Shown: positions 1 through 6,797 of the stretch, piece after piece
Position numbering within the stretch: position 1 is the first letter of the stretch
How the letters are laid out: every line of letters starts with the position of its first letter
From: F23-B02 sp963625655
GTDB lineage: Bacteria > Bacillota > Clostridia > Oscillospirales > Oscillospiraceae
Assembly: GCA_963625655.1 (NCBI GenBank)
Contig: CAVFTS010000012.1
Coordinates: 1 to 46,386, forward strand
Reading direction: 5' to 3'
Length of the DNA stretch: 46,386 nt
Program-made: the position numbers and the translations under genes
Notes under the pieces: generated by a model
What the model was told of the DNA's origin: nothing
Databases searched by the model: none
The model's input: the letters and a program-made list of their open reading frames with translations, nothing else

Positions 1-2
1 TC

Positions 3-101
3 ACCGCCGTCGGACTTTTCTCCATCCCCACGGAGAAGGAAATGCAATCCATGATAGAGGAAATACGGCAAAACCCTAAACGATTCAATGTTTCTGCATA
101 A
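3..101 (+). CDS. C-terminal end of an unidentified protein (5' truncated)
   Basis: An open frame enters from the left edge and ends at TAA 99-101, giving 32 residues that finish FNVSA. The visible part is hydrophilic with a short amphipathic stretch (TEKEMQSMIEEIRQ). Nothing identifies the family. It is read toward glyA, so the two genes converge. An inverted repeat starts 9 bases after the stop, which supports a real gene end. Confidence 0.4.
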   Translation, partial: TAVGLFSIPTEKEMQSMIEEIRQNPKRFNVSA

Positions 102-109
102 CGCAGAAC

Positions 110-143
110 ACGGTGAAGCCCCTCAAATTTCGGACTTCACCGT
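110..143. terminator. Inverted repeat between convergent gene ends
   Basis: ACGGTGAAG (110-118) pairs with CTTCACCGT (135-143) around a 16-nt loop. It lies just after the upstream plus-strand stop and downstream of the glyA stop on the other strand. Neither side has a U-run, so intrinsic termination is only a suggestion. Confidence 0.4.
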
Positions 144-203
144 ATCCTACATAATTACTTCGCTATTGGCCCGTGCCAAAAGCCGAGCTGATTTTTTATA
201 TTA

Positions 204-1409
204 TCACAATGTCTTATAATACTCCGTTATAAGCTCGTCGATGCGGGCGGCAAGCTTCACAAAGTCCTCCGCAGTTTTGCCCTTCGTCGTCTCTGCCGCG
301 GTGCCGATGCGGACGCCGCTCGTCTGAGTCGGGCTGCGCTTCTCGTTCGGAACGCAGTTTTTGTTGAGCGTTATTGCGTGTTCGTCGAGCATATCCTGAA
401 CCGCCTTGCCGGAGAGCTTCGGATGCGTGTTTGAAAAATCGACGAGGAACAGGTGATTGTCGGTGCCTCCGGTGACTATCTCATAGCCCCTTGCCGTAAA
501 CTCGTCCGCCATTGCCTTGCAGTTGCGCACGACGTCTGCGATGTACTCCTTGTACTCCGGGGTGCAGGCTTCCTCCGCCGCAACAGCCTTGGCCGCAATA
601 ACGTGCATGAGCGGGCCGCCCTGTGAGCCGGGGAACACCGCACCGTCGACCTGCTTTGCAAGCTCCGGCTTGCAGAATATCATGCCGCCTCTGGGACCTC
701 TGAGGGTCTTGTGCGTCGTGGTCGTGATAATGTCCGCTATGCCGAAGGGGCTTTGGTGAAGCTCGGCTGCGACAAGCCCCGCAATATGCGCCATGTCGAC
801 CATGAAGTAGGGCTTATACGTCTCGTCGGAGTTTTCCTTTATGATGCGTCCGATGCGGTCGAAGTCTATCTCCCTCGAATATGCGCTTGCGCCCGCAAGA
901 ACGAGCCGGGGCTTATGCTTCTTTATCTTTTCGTCGATGTCGTCGTAGTCGATAAATCCTCTGTCGTCAACGTCGTAAAACACCGTTTTGTACAGCTTGC
1001 CGGAGAAGTTGACCGAGGAGCCGTGCGTCAGGTGACCGCCGTTATTCAGGTTCATTGCAAGTATCGTGTCGCCGGGGGAAAGCACCGACATGAACGCCGC
1101 AAAGTTTGCCTGCGAGCCGGCGTGCGGCTGCACGTTCACATGGTAGTCGGTCTTAAATACCTCTTTCCACTTTCTGCGGCAGTATTCCTCCACCTCGTCG
1201 GCATAGAGGCAGCCGCCGTAGTAGCGTCCCTTTCTGCCGAGTCCGTCATAGCGCACCGCCGGGTAGCCCTCACAATATTTGTTCGTAAAGCATGAGCCCA
1301 TCGCCTTGAGTACATTCTCGCTGACGAAGTTCTCGCTCGCTATAAGCTCGACGTTCTCGTTCTGTCTTTTCCGTTCCTTTTCGATGATCTTAAAAACTTC
1401 CGATTCCAT
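204..1409 (-). CDS. glyA: Serine hydroxymethyltransferase
   Basis: Cytosolic PLP enzyme that interconverts serine plus tetrahydrofolate with glycine plus 5,10-methylene-THF, feeding one-carbon metabolism. The 401-residue frame carries ELIASENF near the N-terminus, the folate/PLP region (QPHAGSQANFAA) and the PLP-lysine motif TTTTHKTLRGPRGG with Lys234. At about 401 aa it is slightly shorter than the common 410-420 aa. The start is ATG 1407-1409, because GGAGGAAAG lies 4-5 bases upstream; the frame is open 48 codons further but without a ribosome site. It follows the GH25 lipoprotein gene by 17 nt, so the two are probably cotranscribed. Confidence 0.96.
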   Translation of the reverse strand: MESEVFKIIEKERKRQNENVELIASENFVSENVLKAMGSCFTNKYCEGYPAVRYDGLGRKGRYYGGCLYADEVEEYCRRKWKEVFKTDYHVNVQPHAGSQANFAAFMSVLSPGDTILAMNLNNGGHLTHGSSVNFSGKLYKTVFYDVDDRGFIDYDDIDEKIKKHKPRLVLAGASAYSREIDFDRIGRIIKENSDETYKPYFMVDMAHIAGLVAAELHQSPFGIADIITTTTHKTLRGPRGGMIFCKPELAKQVDGAVFPGSQGGPLMHVIAAKAVAAEEACTPEYKEYIADVVRNCKAMADEFTARGYEIVTGGTDNHLFLVDFSNTHPKLSGKAVQDMLDEHAITLNKNCVPNEKRSPTQTSGVRIGTAAETTKGKTAEDFVKLAARIDELITEYYKTL

Positions 1410-1426
1410 GTACTTTCCTCCGCCGT

Positions 1427-2281
1427 TTACTTTTTGATAAACATGATATCCAGGTCGCAGTCTACGGCGATACCCGGCACAAGCCCGGTAAAGCTGTACT
1501 GCCACACCGTATGCGCATAGTAAAAATAGGGATAGTCTCCGATGCTTGCGCACCAGAAGTCGTAGTCGGTAAGGCGGGACAGATCGTACTCGTAGTACGC
1601 CATCCCTGCGTACATATATACGCCCGGCTCAAAGCCGCCCTCCTTTATTCGCTCGCAAAACGCAACGCAGGCGTCGGTTATCGTCTCCCCGTTTATGTCG
1701 TTCGTGCGTGCCTCGTCGTAGCTTATATGCTCCCAGTCGAAGTACACGGGAAGATCAAGGCTCTTGCCCTGAAGCATCGACAGAACGAAGTCCGCCTCCT
1801 CGACCGCCTCCTCCTCGCTTATTGCCTGAGAGAAGAAGTACACGCCGAGCTTGACTCCCGCAGCCTTTGCTGCGGCGTAGTTTGCTTCAAAGCAGTCGTC
1901 CTCAATTATGTTGCCGGTCTCCTTGCCGTAGCCCCTTGCGCCGATGCGAAGGATCGCAAAGTCTATACCGCTGTCCTTCACCTGCTGCCAATCGACGTCC
2001 TGCTGGCAGTACGACACGTCGATGCCGTACACCGCCTCGTATTCGTCGCCGACGTACACCGGTCTGCCCGTCTCATCAACGCCGAAGTCGTCGGACTTGA
2101 GAGTGTTCACGGGGACGCCCTCCTGCGGCGTTATCCAAACCTCACGGCTGCCGTTAAACACCTCGACCTGTCCGGCATGCGGATCGGCAGTCTCGCTCTC
2201 ACGGGCATTCTCTCCGCAGGCGGTGAGGCAAAGCAGCATCGCAAGGCAAAGTGCGCAAATGTTTATATGTGATCTTTTCAC
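1427..2281 (-). CDS. GH25 family lysozyme-like lipoprotein
   Basis: Predicted secreted, lipid-anchored muramidase that would cleave the MurNAc-GlcNAc bond of peptidoglycan. Starting at GTG 2279-2281 (AAAGGAGC 5-6 bases upstream) it has 284 residues: a lipoprotein signal with lipobox LTAC (Cys22), a linker, then the GH25 fold with YGIDVSYCQQDVDW (Asp88) and the DxE pair in PVYFDWEH (Asp182, Glu184), the usual catalytic positions of GH25. GTG is preferred over the longer frame because the lipoprotein signal begins there. It is followed by glyA, with which it shares no obvious function; the enzymatic role is inferred from the family. Confidence 0.9.
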   Translation of the reverse strand: MKRSHINICALCLAMLLCLTACGENARESETADPHAGQVEVFNGSREVWITPQEGVPVNTLKSDDFGVDETGRPVYVGDEYEAVYGIDVSYCQQDVDWQQVKDSGIDFAILRIGARGYGKETGNIIEDDCFEANYAAAKAAGVKLGVYFFSQAISEEEAVEEADFVLSMLQGKSLDLPVYFDWEHISYDEARTNDINGETITDACVAFCERIKEGGFEPGVYMYAGMAYYEYDLSRLTDYDFWCASIGDYPYFYYAHTVWQYSFTGLVPGIAVDCDLDIMFIKK

Positions 2282-2315
2282 GGTTCGCTCCTTTAGCGTA
2301 GTATGTGCCGACACA

Positions 2316-2344
2316 ATTCTACCACAATCGCAGCGACTTGTAAA
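2316..2344 (-). promoter_or_regulatory. Sigma-A promoter of the GH25-glyA transcript
   Basis: On the minus strand TTTACA (2339-2344) is followed by a 17-nt spacer and TAGAAT (2316-2321). It lies 35 bases before the GTG start and just after the end of the sigma-like gene. Confidence 0.75.
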
Positions 2345-2349
2345 CCGCT

Positions 2350-2652
2350 TCAGTTTTCCATCTCGCACAAAAGGCTTCTGCCGCCGTAGCGCAGGAAGGT
2401 GTAGAGATTATTTCTCGCACGCTTGAGCGTCCTGCTTACGCTGCTCACGTCAAGCCCCAGCTCCTCGGCGATAAGCTGCATGGGCTTCTGCTCTATGTAG
2501 TACATATGTACGAGCTGCTTCTGCCTCGGTGTCAAAACCTCCTCCATGCCGTGGCGCAATGCGCTCATTTTTCCCCGTCCGGTCACGTCTGTGAGCTTCA
2601 CGAGCTGTCTGAGCGCCTGATACTTTTCCGATTCCGTCATAGCCATTTTCAT
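2350..2652 (-). CDS. Sigma-70 region 4-like HTH protein
   Basis: A 100-residue protein made almost only of a helix-turn-helix resembling sigma region 4: VLTPRQKQLVHMYYIEQKPM followed by IAEELGLDVSSVSRTLKRARNNLYTFL. It lacks region 2, so it is not a complete sigma factor; it may act as a regulator or a sigma subunit partner. ACGGAGG sits 5 bases before ATG 2650-2652. Small genes of this type with a short basic partner upstream are frequent in clostridia, often phage- or element-associated, but there are no element genes here. Function not established. Confidence 0.75.
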   Translation of the reverse strand: MKMAMTESEKYQALRQLVKLTDVTGRGKMSALRHGMEEVLTPRQKQLVHMYYIEQKPMQLIAEELGLDVSSVSRTLKRARNNLYTFLRYGGRSLLCEMEN

Positions 2653-2857
2653 CTCTGCCTCCGTAGTAATTATAAAGGTACTTTGCCGTCGCCGCCGCTT
2701 CGTTTGCCATTCTGGTCAGGATCGCAATGCGGCGGCGCAGGAGCATTTTCTCCGTCTCGCCCGTGCATTGCCAAAGTGATTCCCTGAGTTCGTTTGCCCT
2801 CGCTCTGCACGCCTTGGCGCCTTCCCTGTATTGAAACGACATTTCTTTAAGCTTCAT
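2450..2857 (-). CDS. Unknown small basic protein, overlapping the sigma-like gene
   Basis: ATG 2855-2857 has GGGGAGG 6-7 bases upstream. The first ~65 residues look like a genuine alpha-helical domain rich in Arg/Ala (MKLKEMSFQYREGAKACRAR, then LLRRRIAILTRMANEAAATA) and end in KYLYNYYGG. After that the frame runs on for about 200 nt inside the sigma-like gene in another frame, and the residues become low-complexity and unlike a folded protein. Either the gene naturally overlaps its neighbour or a stop near 2650 was lost. The N-terminal half is reliable, the C-terminal half is not. Confidence 0.55.
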   Translation of the reverse strand: MKLKEMSFQYREGAKACRARANELRESLWQCTGETEKMLLRRRIAILTRMANEAAATAKYLYNYYGGRDENGYDGIGKVSGAQTAREAHRRDRTGKNERIAPRHGGGFDTEAEAARTYVLHRAEAHAAYRRGAGA

Positions 2858-2901
2858 ATTTATTCCTCCCCAAAATTTTTCGTTGCTCCGCAAAATAAGT
2901 G

Positions 2902-2930
2902 TTGACAAAACAATCTTCGTTTGCTATTAT
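2902..2930 (+). promoter_or_regulatory. Sigma-A promoter of the tRNA pair
   Basis: TTGACA (2902-2907), 17-nt spacer, TATTAT (2925-2930), ending 17 bases before the first tRNA. Near-consensus, as expected for stable RNA. Confidence 0.9.
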
Positions 2931-2947
2931 GTTTAAGCTGGCGTTGC

Positions 2948-3023
2948 GCTGGTGTAGCTCAGTTGGTAGAGCAGCTGATTTGTAATCAGCAGGTCGGGGG
3001 TTCGAGTCCGTCCACCAGCTCCA
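2948..3023 (+). tRNA. tRNA-Thr (anticodon TGT)
   Basis: Complete cloverleaf: acceptor GCTGGTG (2948-2954) pairs with CACCAGC (3013-3019), D-arm with AGTTGGTAGAGC, anticodon stem GCTGA/TCAGC around TGT (2981-2983), T-loop GGTTCGAGTCC. Discriminator T 3020 and the CCA (3021-3023) are encoded. It reads ACA and, by wobble, other threonine codons. Confidence 0.95.
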
Positions 3024-3049
3024 CCTCGTTAGTGCCGACAATTGAATAT

Positions 3050-3134
3050 GGGGGAATTCCCGAGTGGCCAAAGGGGACAGACTGTAAATCTGCTGGCGAT
3101 GCCTTCGGTGGTTCGAATCCACCTTCCCCCACCA
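3050..3134 (+). tRNA. tRNA-Tyr (anticodon GTA)
   Basis: Class II tRNA with a long variable arm (TGGCGATGCCTTCGGT region). Acceptor GGGGGAA (3050-3056) pairs with TTCCCCC (3124-3130), anticodon GTA at 3084-3086, T-loop GGTTCGAATCC, discriminator A 3131 and encoded CCA 3132-3134. It is 26 bases after tRNA-Thr and shares its promoter. Confidence 0.95.
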
Positions 3135-3170
3135 GCAAAGAGACAAGTGAAAGCTTGTCTTTTTGCTTTA
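3134..3170 (+). terminator. Rho-independent terminator of the tRNA operon
   Basis: AGCAAAGAGACAAG pairs with CTTGTCTTTTTGCT (one mismatch) around a short loop; the 3' arm contains the T-run. It directly follows the tRNA-Tyr CCA end. Confidence 0.8.
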
Positions 3171-3175
3171 TTGTC

Positions 3176-3199
3176 CACTTTAAATATCACTTTAAATAT
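3176..3199 (+). repeat. Tandem 12-bp repeat in a promoter region
   Basis: CACTTTAAATAT occurs twice head to tail (3176-3187, 3188-3199). The second copy runs into TATAAT (3197-3202), a likely -10 box for the gene at 3238. No good -35 at 17 nt is seen. Confidence 0.7.
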
Positions 3200-3237
3200 A
3201 ATGTACACACCGACATTTGTTCAAAGGAGCGATACTC

Positions 3238-3687
3238 ATGAAATATATCACGAAGGCCGGCTGCAGCTTTGAGATCGACTACGCCGCAAACCTCAGCCGC
3301 TACACAGCAAAATCCGAAAACAAGACACCCTACTACAGGAATTTCAGCACCCAGCTTTGCCTTTCCATCCCGGAGCTGCTCAGCTTCTTCGACGAGTTCG
3401 GCATCGACATCATAAAGCCCGACTCCCTCGCTTGGAACGACGAGGGCGAAAAGCTGCGCTACACCGCCGAGTACCGCTGTGAAGGCAGCGTCGGCGACCC
3501 CGGCTTTACCCATCGCATAAGCCGCATGAATATAAGCGTCAAGGACTCCGGCGAGGGCGAATTTACCTTTGTCGTCTCCGACATTCTGCTGCCGTGGATA
3601 GTGCTTGACCCCCGTGACGGTGCAGCAAAGCCCGCTCCCGCCGAGGAGAGCTTTGTCTCAAAGCTGCTCGGACTCTTCAAAAAGTGA
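3238..3687 (+). CDS. Conserved-looking hypothetical protein
   Basis: 149 residues, no signal peptide or membrane segment. ATG 3238 has AAAGGAGC 7-8 bases upstream; a TTG seven codons earlier would overlap that site and is unlikely. The sequence is acidic-to-neutral with alternating beta-like stretches, a central SIPELLSFFDEFGIDIIKP segment and a C-terminal amphipathic tail (FVSKLLGLFKK) after a Pro/Ala linker, which could bind membrane or a partner. I do not recognise the family. It stands alone between the tRNA terminator and its own terminator. Confidence 0.75.
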   Translation: MKYITKAGCSFEIDYAANLSRYTAKSENKTPYYRNFSTQLCLSIPELLSFFDEFGIDIIKPDSLAWNDEGEKLRYTAEYRCEGSVGDPGFTHRISRMNISVKDSGEGEFTFVVSDILLPWIVLDPRDGAAKPAPAEESFVSKLLGLFKK

Positions 3688-3695
3688 TCCCCACT

Positions 3696-3726
3696 CCGCC
3701 CGAAACCCTTCGGGCGGTTTTAATTT
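3696..3726 (+). terminator. Rho-independent terminator
   Basis: CCGCCCGAA (3696-3704), loop ACCC, TTCGGGCGG (3709-3717), then TTTTAATTT. It lies 8 bases after the stop of the hypothetical gene. Confidence 0.92.
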
Positions 3727-4018
3727 GATTTGTGCGTCTTGCGTCTTTCCGGCGGCGTACATATGCGCTCCGCCGCCTCTCGATCCGTTTTGCTAATTGC
3801 GCCCCATCCTGCTCAATTATTTTTACGCTTTTGCGTTTTTGCTTTCTTGTTGTTTTATGCGTTTGCGTAATTTCATTTTGAATAATAGCCCATATTGCAT
3901 AAAATGTCAAGCAGAAATTTCTTGAACGTGGAATTTTTGCAACAAAGTGTGTGAAATTTTTAATTTTCCTTGTCAATATTGCTCTAAAATTTGCGCAATA
4001 ATTCAGCATTTCTCACAA
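3727..4018. other. AT-rich intergenic region without recognised gene
   Basis: This is most of the 440-nt gap before gdhA. It is much AT-richer than its surroundings, with many A/T runs, and holds no frame with a ribosome site on either strand. It may include upstream regulatory sites of gdhA, but no specific operator could be recognised. Confidence 0.6.
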
Positions 4019-4047
4019 TTGTACTTTTAAGGGCTTGGTACTAAAAT
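4019..4047 (+). promoter_or_regulatory. Probable sigma-A promoter of gdhA
   Basis: TTGTAC (4019-4024), 17-nt spacer, TAAAAT (4042-4047). Transcription would start near 4054, leaving a leader of about 75 nt that contains the palindrome at 4063-4089. Confidence 0.65.
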
Positions 4048-4062
4048 CAAAAAGGATAGGGA

Positions 4063-4089
4063 ATCAAGGGCTCGAGCCCTTCCCTTGAT
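4063..4089 (+). promoter_or_regulatory. Palindromic stem-loop in the gdhA leader
   Basis: A perfect 16-nt palindrome (4066-4081, AAGGGCTCGAGCCCTT) is nested in a longer repeat: ATCAAGGG (4063-4070) can pair with CCCTTGAT (4082-4089). The RNA can therefore fold in two competing ways, and a U-rich run follows (TTTGTTTTTAAATTTTT). It may be an attenuator, an RNA-stability element, or a dimeric operator at DNA level. Confidence 0.55.
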
Positions 4090-4127
4090 GTTTGTTTTTA
4101 AATTTTTCGAACAGGAGAGAAAAATCT

Positions 4128-5474
4128 ATGATTACCAACGAATACCTCAAGCGTGTATACGCAGACGTTGAGAAGCGTGACCCCGATCAGCCCGAATTCC
4201 TTCAGGCTGTCCGTGAAGTTTTCGAGAGCCTCCAGCTCGTCGTTGACAAGCACCCCGAATGGGAGAAGGCAGGCCTCATCGAGCGCTTTGTTGAGCCTGA
4301 GCGCATGATCATGTTTCGTGTTCCCTGGGTCGACGACAACGGCGTTACCCATGTTAACCGCGGCTACCGTGTTCAGTTCAACTCCGCAATCGGACCTTAC
4401 AAGGGCGGTCTCCGTTTCCATCCCTCCGTCAACCTCTCCGTTATCAAGTTCCTCGGCTTTGAGCAGATCCTGAAGAACTCCCTGACCACCCTCCCCATGG
4501 GCGGCGGCAAGGGCGGCTCCGACTTTGACCCCCACGGCAAGTCCGATGCAGAGATCATGCGCTTCTGCCAGAGCTTTATGACCGAGCTGTACCGTCACAT
4601 CGGTCAGTTCACCGACACTCCCGCAGGCGACATCGGTGTCGGCGCCCGTGAGGTCGGCTACATGTACGGCCAGTACAAGAAGATCGTTGACCGCTTCGAG
4701 GGCGGCGTCATCACCGGCAAGGGCCTGACCTACGGCGGCTCCCTCGCCCGTACCCAGGCTACCGGCTTCGGTATCTGCTACTTCTCCGACGAAGTCCTCA
4801 AGTACAACGGCAAGTCCTTTGAGGGACAGACCGTCGTCGTTTCCGGCTCCGGCAACGTCGCTCAGTACTGCGCTCAGAAGTGCATGGAGCTCGGCGGCAA
4901 GGTCGTTGCAATGAGCGACTCCAAGGGCTACATCTATGATCCCAACGGCATCAACCTCGACGTTCTGTTTGACATCAAGCAGAAGAGAAGAGCTCGCATC
5001 TCCGTCTACGCAGACGAGGTCGCAGGTTCTCAGTACGTTGAAGGCTGCAAGAACATCTGGAACGTCAAGTGCGACATCGCAATGCCCTGCGCATCTCAGA
5101 ACGAGATGGACGAGGCCGGTGCAAAGGCACTTATCGCAAACGGCGCATTCGCAGTGTTTGAGGGCGCAAACATGCCTCTGACTCCGGAAGCAATTTCCGC
5201 AGTTCAGGAAGCAGGCCTCCTCTACACCCCCGGCAAGGCATCCAACGCAGGCGGCGTTGCTACCTCCGGTCTTGAGATGAGCCAGAACTCCATGCGTATG
5301 AGCTGGAGCTTTGAAGAAGTCGACGAGAAGCTCAAGGGCATCATGAAGAAGATCTTCGAAGCATGCCTCGCAGCATCCATCGAGTGCGGCAAGCCCGGCG
5401 ACATGATGCTCGGCGCAAACGTTGCAGGCTTCCTCAAGGTTGCCGACGCAATGATGGCACAGGGTATCGTCTGA
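4128..5474 (+). CDS. gdhA: NADP-type glutamate dehydrogenase
   Basis: Cytosolic enzyme that aminates 2-oxoglutarate to glutamate (and the reverse), a main route of ammonium assimilation in clostridia. The 448-residue protein has the length of the hexameric ~50-kDa class. Visible are substrate-site YKGGLRFHPS (Lys92), catalytic PMGGGKGGSDFDP (Lys128), TPAGDIGVGAREVGYMYG (Asp168) and the dinucleotide fold VVVSGSGNVAQYCAQ. The NADP preference is inferred from similarity to the small bacterial class. ATG 4128 follows AGGAGAG by 7-8 bases. Codon choice is strongly biased, pointing to high expression. It is monocistronic, between its own promoter and terminator. Confidence 0.97.
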   Translation: MITNEYLKRVYADVEKRDPDQPEFLQAVREVFESLQLVVDKHPEWEKAGLIERFVEPERMIMFRVPWVDDNGVTHVNRGYRVQFNSAIGPYKGGLRFHPSVNLSVIKFLGFEQILKNSLTTLPMGGGKGGSDFDPHGKSDAEIMRFCQSFMTELYRHIGQFTDTPAGDIGVGAREVGYMYGQYKKIVDRFEGGVITGKGLTYGGSLARTQATGFGICYFSDEVLKYNGKSFEGQTVVVSGSGNVAQYCAQKCMELGGKVVAMSDSKGYIYDPNGINLDVLFDIKQKRRARISVYADEVAGSQYVEGCKNIWNVKCDIAMPCASQNEMDEAGAKALIANGAFAVFEGANMPLTPEAISAVQEAGLLYTPGKASNAGGVATSGLEMSQNSMRMSWSFEEVDEKLKGIMKKIFEACLAASIECGKPGDMMLGANVAGFLKVADAMMAQGIV

Positions 5475-5491
5475 TCTCAAATCAACACTTA

Positions 5492-5521
5492 AATGGAGAG
5501 CGTAACGCTCTCCATTTTTAT
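5492..5521 (+). terminator. Rho-independent terminator of gdhA
   Basis: ATGGAGAGCG (5493-5502), loop TAA, CGCTCTCCAT (5506-5515), then TTTTTA. Confidence 0.92.
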
Positions 5522-5546
5522 ATTTTCGACTTTTTTCAAAAAAGGG

Positions 5547-5577
5547 TGTAACCTTTTGCCCGCCCCGGTGTCTTATA
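5547..5577 (+). promoter_or_regulatory. ECF-type promoter, probably autoregulatory
   Basis: TGTAACC at 5547-5553 and GTCTTATA at 5570-5577, 16 nt apart, resemble the TGTAAC / GTCTAATA boxes recognised by many Firmicute ECF sigma factors. It sits directly before the ECF gene and after the gdhA terminator, so the sigma factor probably activates its own operon. Confidence 0.75.
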
Positions 5578-5633
5578 TACGAAACGCACGAAACCGATTT
5601 TATGAGGCAACACTAAAGCACAAGGAGTCCAAG

Positions 5634-6110
5634 GTGAAAAGCGACGTTATTGAGGAGCTGTTCAAAAAACACTATAACGAAGCCCTGCTGTACATGCTGT
5701 CGCTGTCGAAGGAGCGCAGCATAGCCGAGGAGATAGTGTCCGAGGCGTTTTTCAAGGCGCTTGAGACCGCAGACGGCGAGATACGCAGCTTTAAGTCGTG
5801 GCTCTTTACCGTGTGCCGCAACCTGTACTACAACGAGCAAAGGCGCACTCGCCGCTGCGAGGAGCTGCCGGAGGAGCTTGCCGGAGAGCGTGACGCTCTC
5901 ATCGACGAGATAATCCGGCGGGAGGACTACCGAGCGCTCTACCGTGCAATAGATCTGCTCCCGCAGACGCAGGCGGAGGTCATTACGCTGTTCTACTTTG
6001 AGCAGCTGCCCGTCAAGGAGATTGCCGGGATCACGGGTAAAACGCCGGATCACGTCAAGGTCATCCTGTACAGGGCAAGAGAAGGTTTAAGAAAAAAGCT
6101 GGAGGTATAA
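5634..6110 (+). CDS. ECF RNA polymerase sigma factor
   Basis: 158 residues from GTG 5634, preceded by AAGGAG six bases upstream. Region 2 covers roughly residues 5-70 (LFKKHYNEALLYML, AEEIVSEAFFKAL, SWLFTVCRNLYYNEQRR) and region 4 residues 100-155 (LLPQTQAEVITLFYFEQLPV, VKEIAGITGKTPDHVKVILY). No region 1.1 or 3 is present, as expected for the ECF class. It directs RNA polymerase to a small regulon in response to a signal transmitted through a partner, likely the membrane protein encoded 2 nt downstream. The signal is unknown. Confidence 0.92.
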   Translation: MKSDVIEELFKKHYNEALLYMLSLSKERSIAEEIVSEAFFKALETADGEIRSFKSWLFTVCRNLYYNEQRRTRRCEELPEELAGERDALIDEIIRREDYRALYRAIDLLPQTQAEVITLFYFEQLPVKEIAGITGKTPDHVKVILYRAREGLRKKLEV

Positions 6111-6112
6111 CA

Positions 6113-6646
6113 ATGGATTTTGAAAAAGCGTACAAGAAATTCCTTGACGGGACCGCAACGGACGAGGAGGTTCAGTTCGTCCGCACCGAGATCGCCAAAG
6201 CACGCAAGCTGACGGAGATCATCGACAACGAAGCGCCGAACGTCATCAGCGAGGCCGACGGCGGCGTATACAAAAAGGCGGCAAAGAAGCACAGCCTCAA
6301 GACGATACTCACCGCCTTCGTGGTTGCGATACTCGCAATAGCCATTATCGGCGGCGCTGCGGTGCTTATCGTCCACTCGATAAGGTCGAACAACGCCGAC
6401 GGCAACACCAAGATTGCCCGTGAGGAGGCCCGTGAGCTTGCGATAAGCTACGTTGAGGACAACTACGCCGACGTTCCCGGCGACATCTTTGTTGAGAGCG
6501 TTGAATGCGACCTTGAATCCGGCTTCGACATCGGCAAGGCGTACTACGAGTACAGCGTTGAGCTGCGCAAGGGCGGCCTTGAGTTTGAGGTCGAGATAAA
6601 CGGACACACCGGCGAGATTATCTACGTCGACGTCGACAACGATTGA
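6113..6646 (+). CDS. Membrane-anchored partner of the ECF factor, putative anti-sigma factor
   Basis: 177 residues. A cytoplasmic N-terminal segment of ~62 residues (FLDGTATDEEVQFVRTEIAK) is followed by one membrane helix (ILTAFVVAILAIAIIGGAAV, about 65-88) and an extracellular part ending in a PepSY-like beta unit (YYEYSVELRKGGLEFEVEIN followed by GHTGEIIYVDVDND). The N-terminus has no zinc-binding HxxxCxxC, so it is not a ZAS-type anti-sigma factor. The arrangement fits a signal-sensing inhibitor of the preceding sigma factor; this role is inferred from position and topology only. Confidence 0.75.
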   Translation: MDFEKAYKKFLDGTATDEEVQFVRTEIAKARKLTEIIDNEAPNVISEADGGVYKKAAKKHSLKTILTAFVVAILAIAIIGGAAVLIVHSIRSNNADGNTKIAREEARELAISYVEDNYADVPGDIFVESVECDLESGFDIGKAYYEYSVELRKGGLEFEVEINGHTGEIIYVDVDND

Positions 6647-6659
6647 TCGGAATATTGAA

Positions 6660-6696
6660 AAAAGCTCCCGAAGTTGCTGACTTCGGGAGCTTTTAA
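6660..6696 (+). terminator. Rho-independent terminator of the ECF operon
   Basis: GCTCCCGAAG (6664-6673), 7-nt loop, CTTCGGGAGC (6681-6690), TTTTAAG. Confidence 0.9.
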
Positions 6697-6709
6697 GCTT
6701 CTTCGGCGA

Positions 6710-6738
6710 TTGACTATACAAGATTATGGTATTATAAT
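6710..6738 (+). promoter_or_regulatory. Sigma-A promoter of the polysaccharide cluster
   Basis: TTGACT (6710-6715), 17-nt spacer, TATAAT (6733-6738). It lies 60 bases before the first glycosyltransferase gene. Confidence 0.85.
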
Positions 6739-6797
6739 AAAATGATTTATTGTGTGATTTGACAACGGAAATTATAAGGTAGGCCAGGATAAACAGC

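Noticed and set aside
110..143. Intrinsic terminator of glyA
   Set aside because: The stem is 60-95 nt past the glyA stop and has no T-run on that strand; kept only as an inverted repeat.
4098..5480. A 460-codon open frame antisense to gdhA
   Set aside because: Shadow of a strongly biased gene; gdhA has all catalytic motifs, promoter and terminator.
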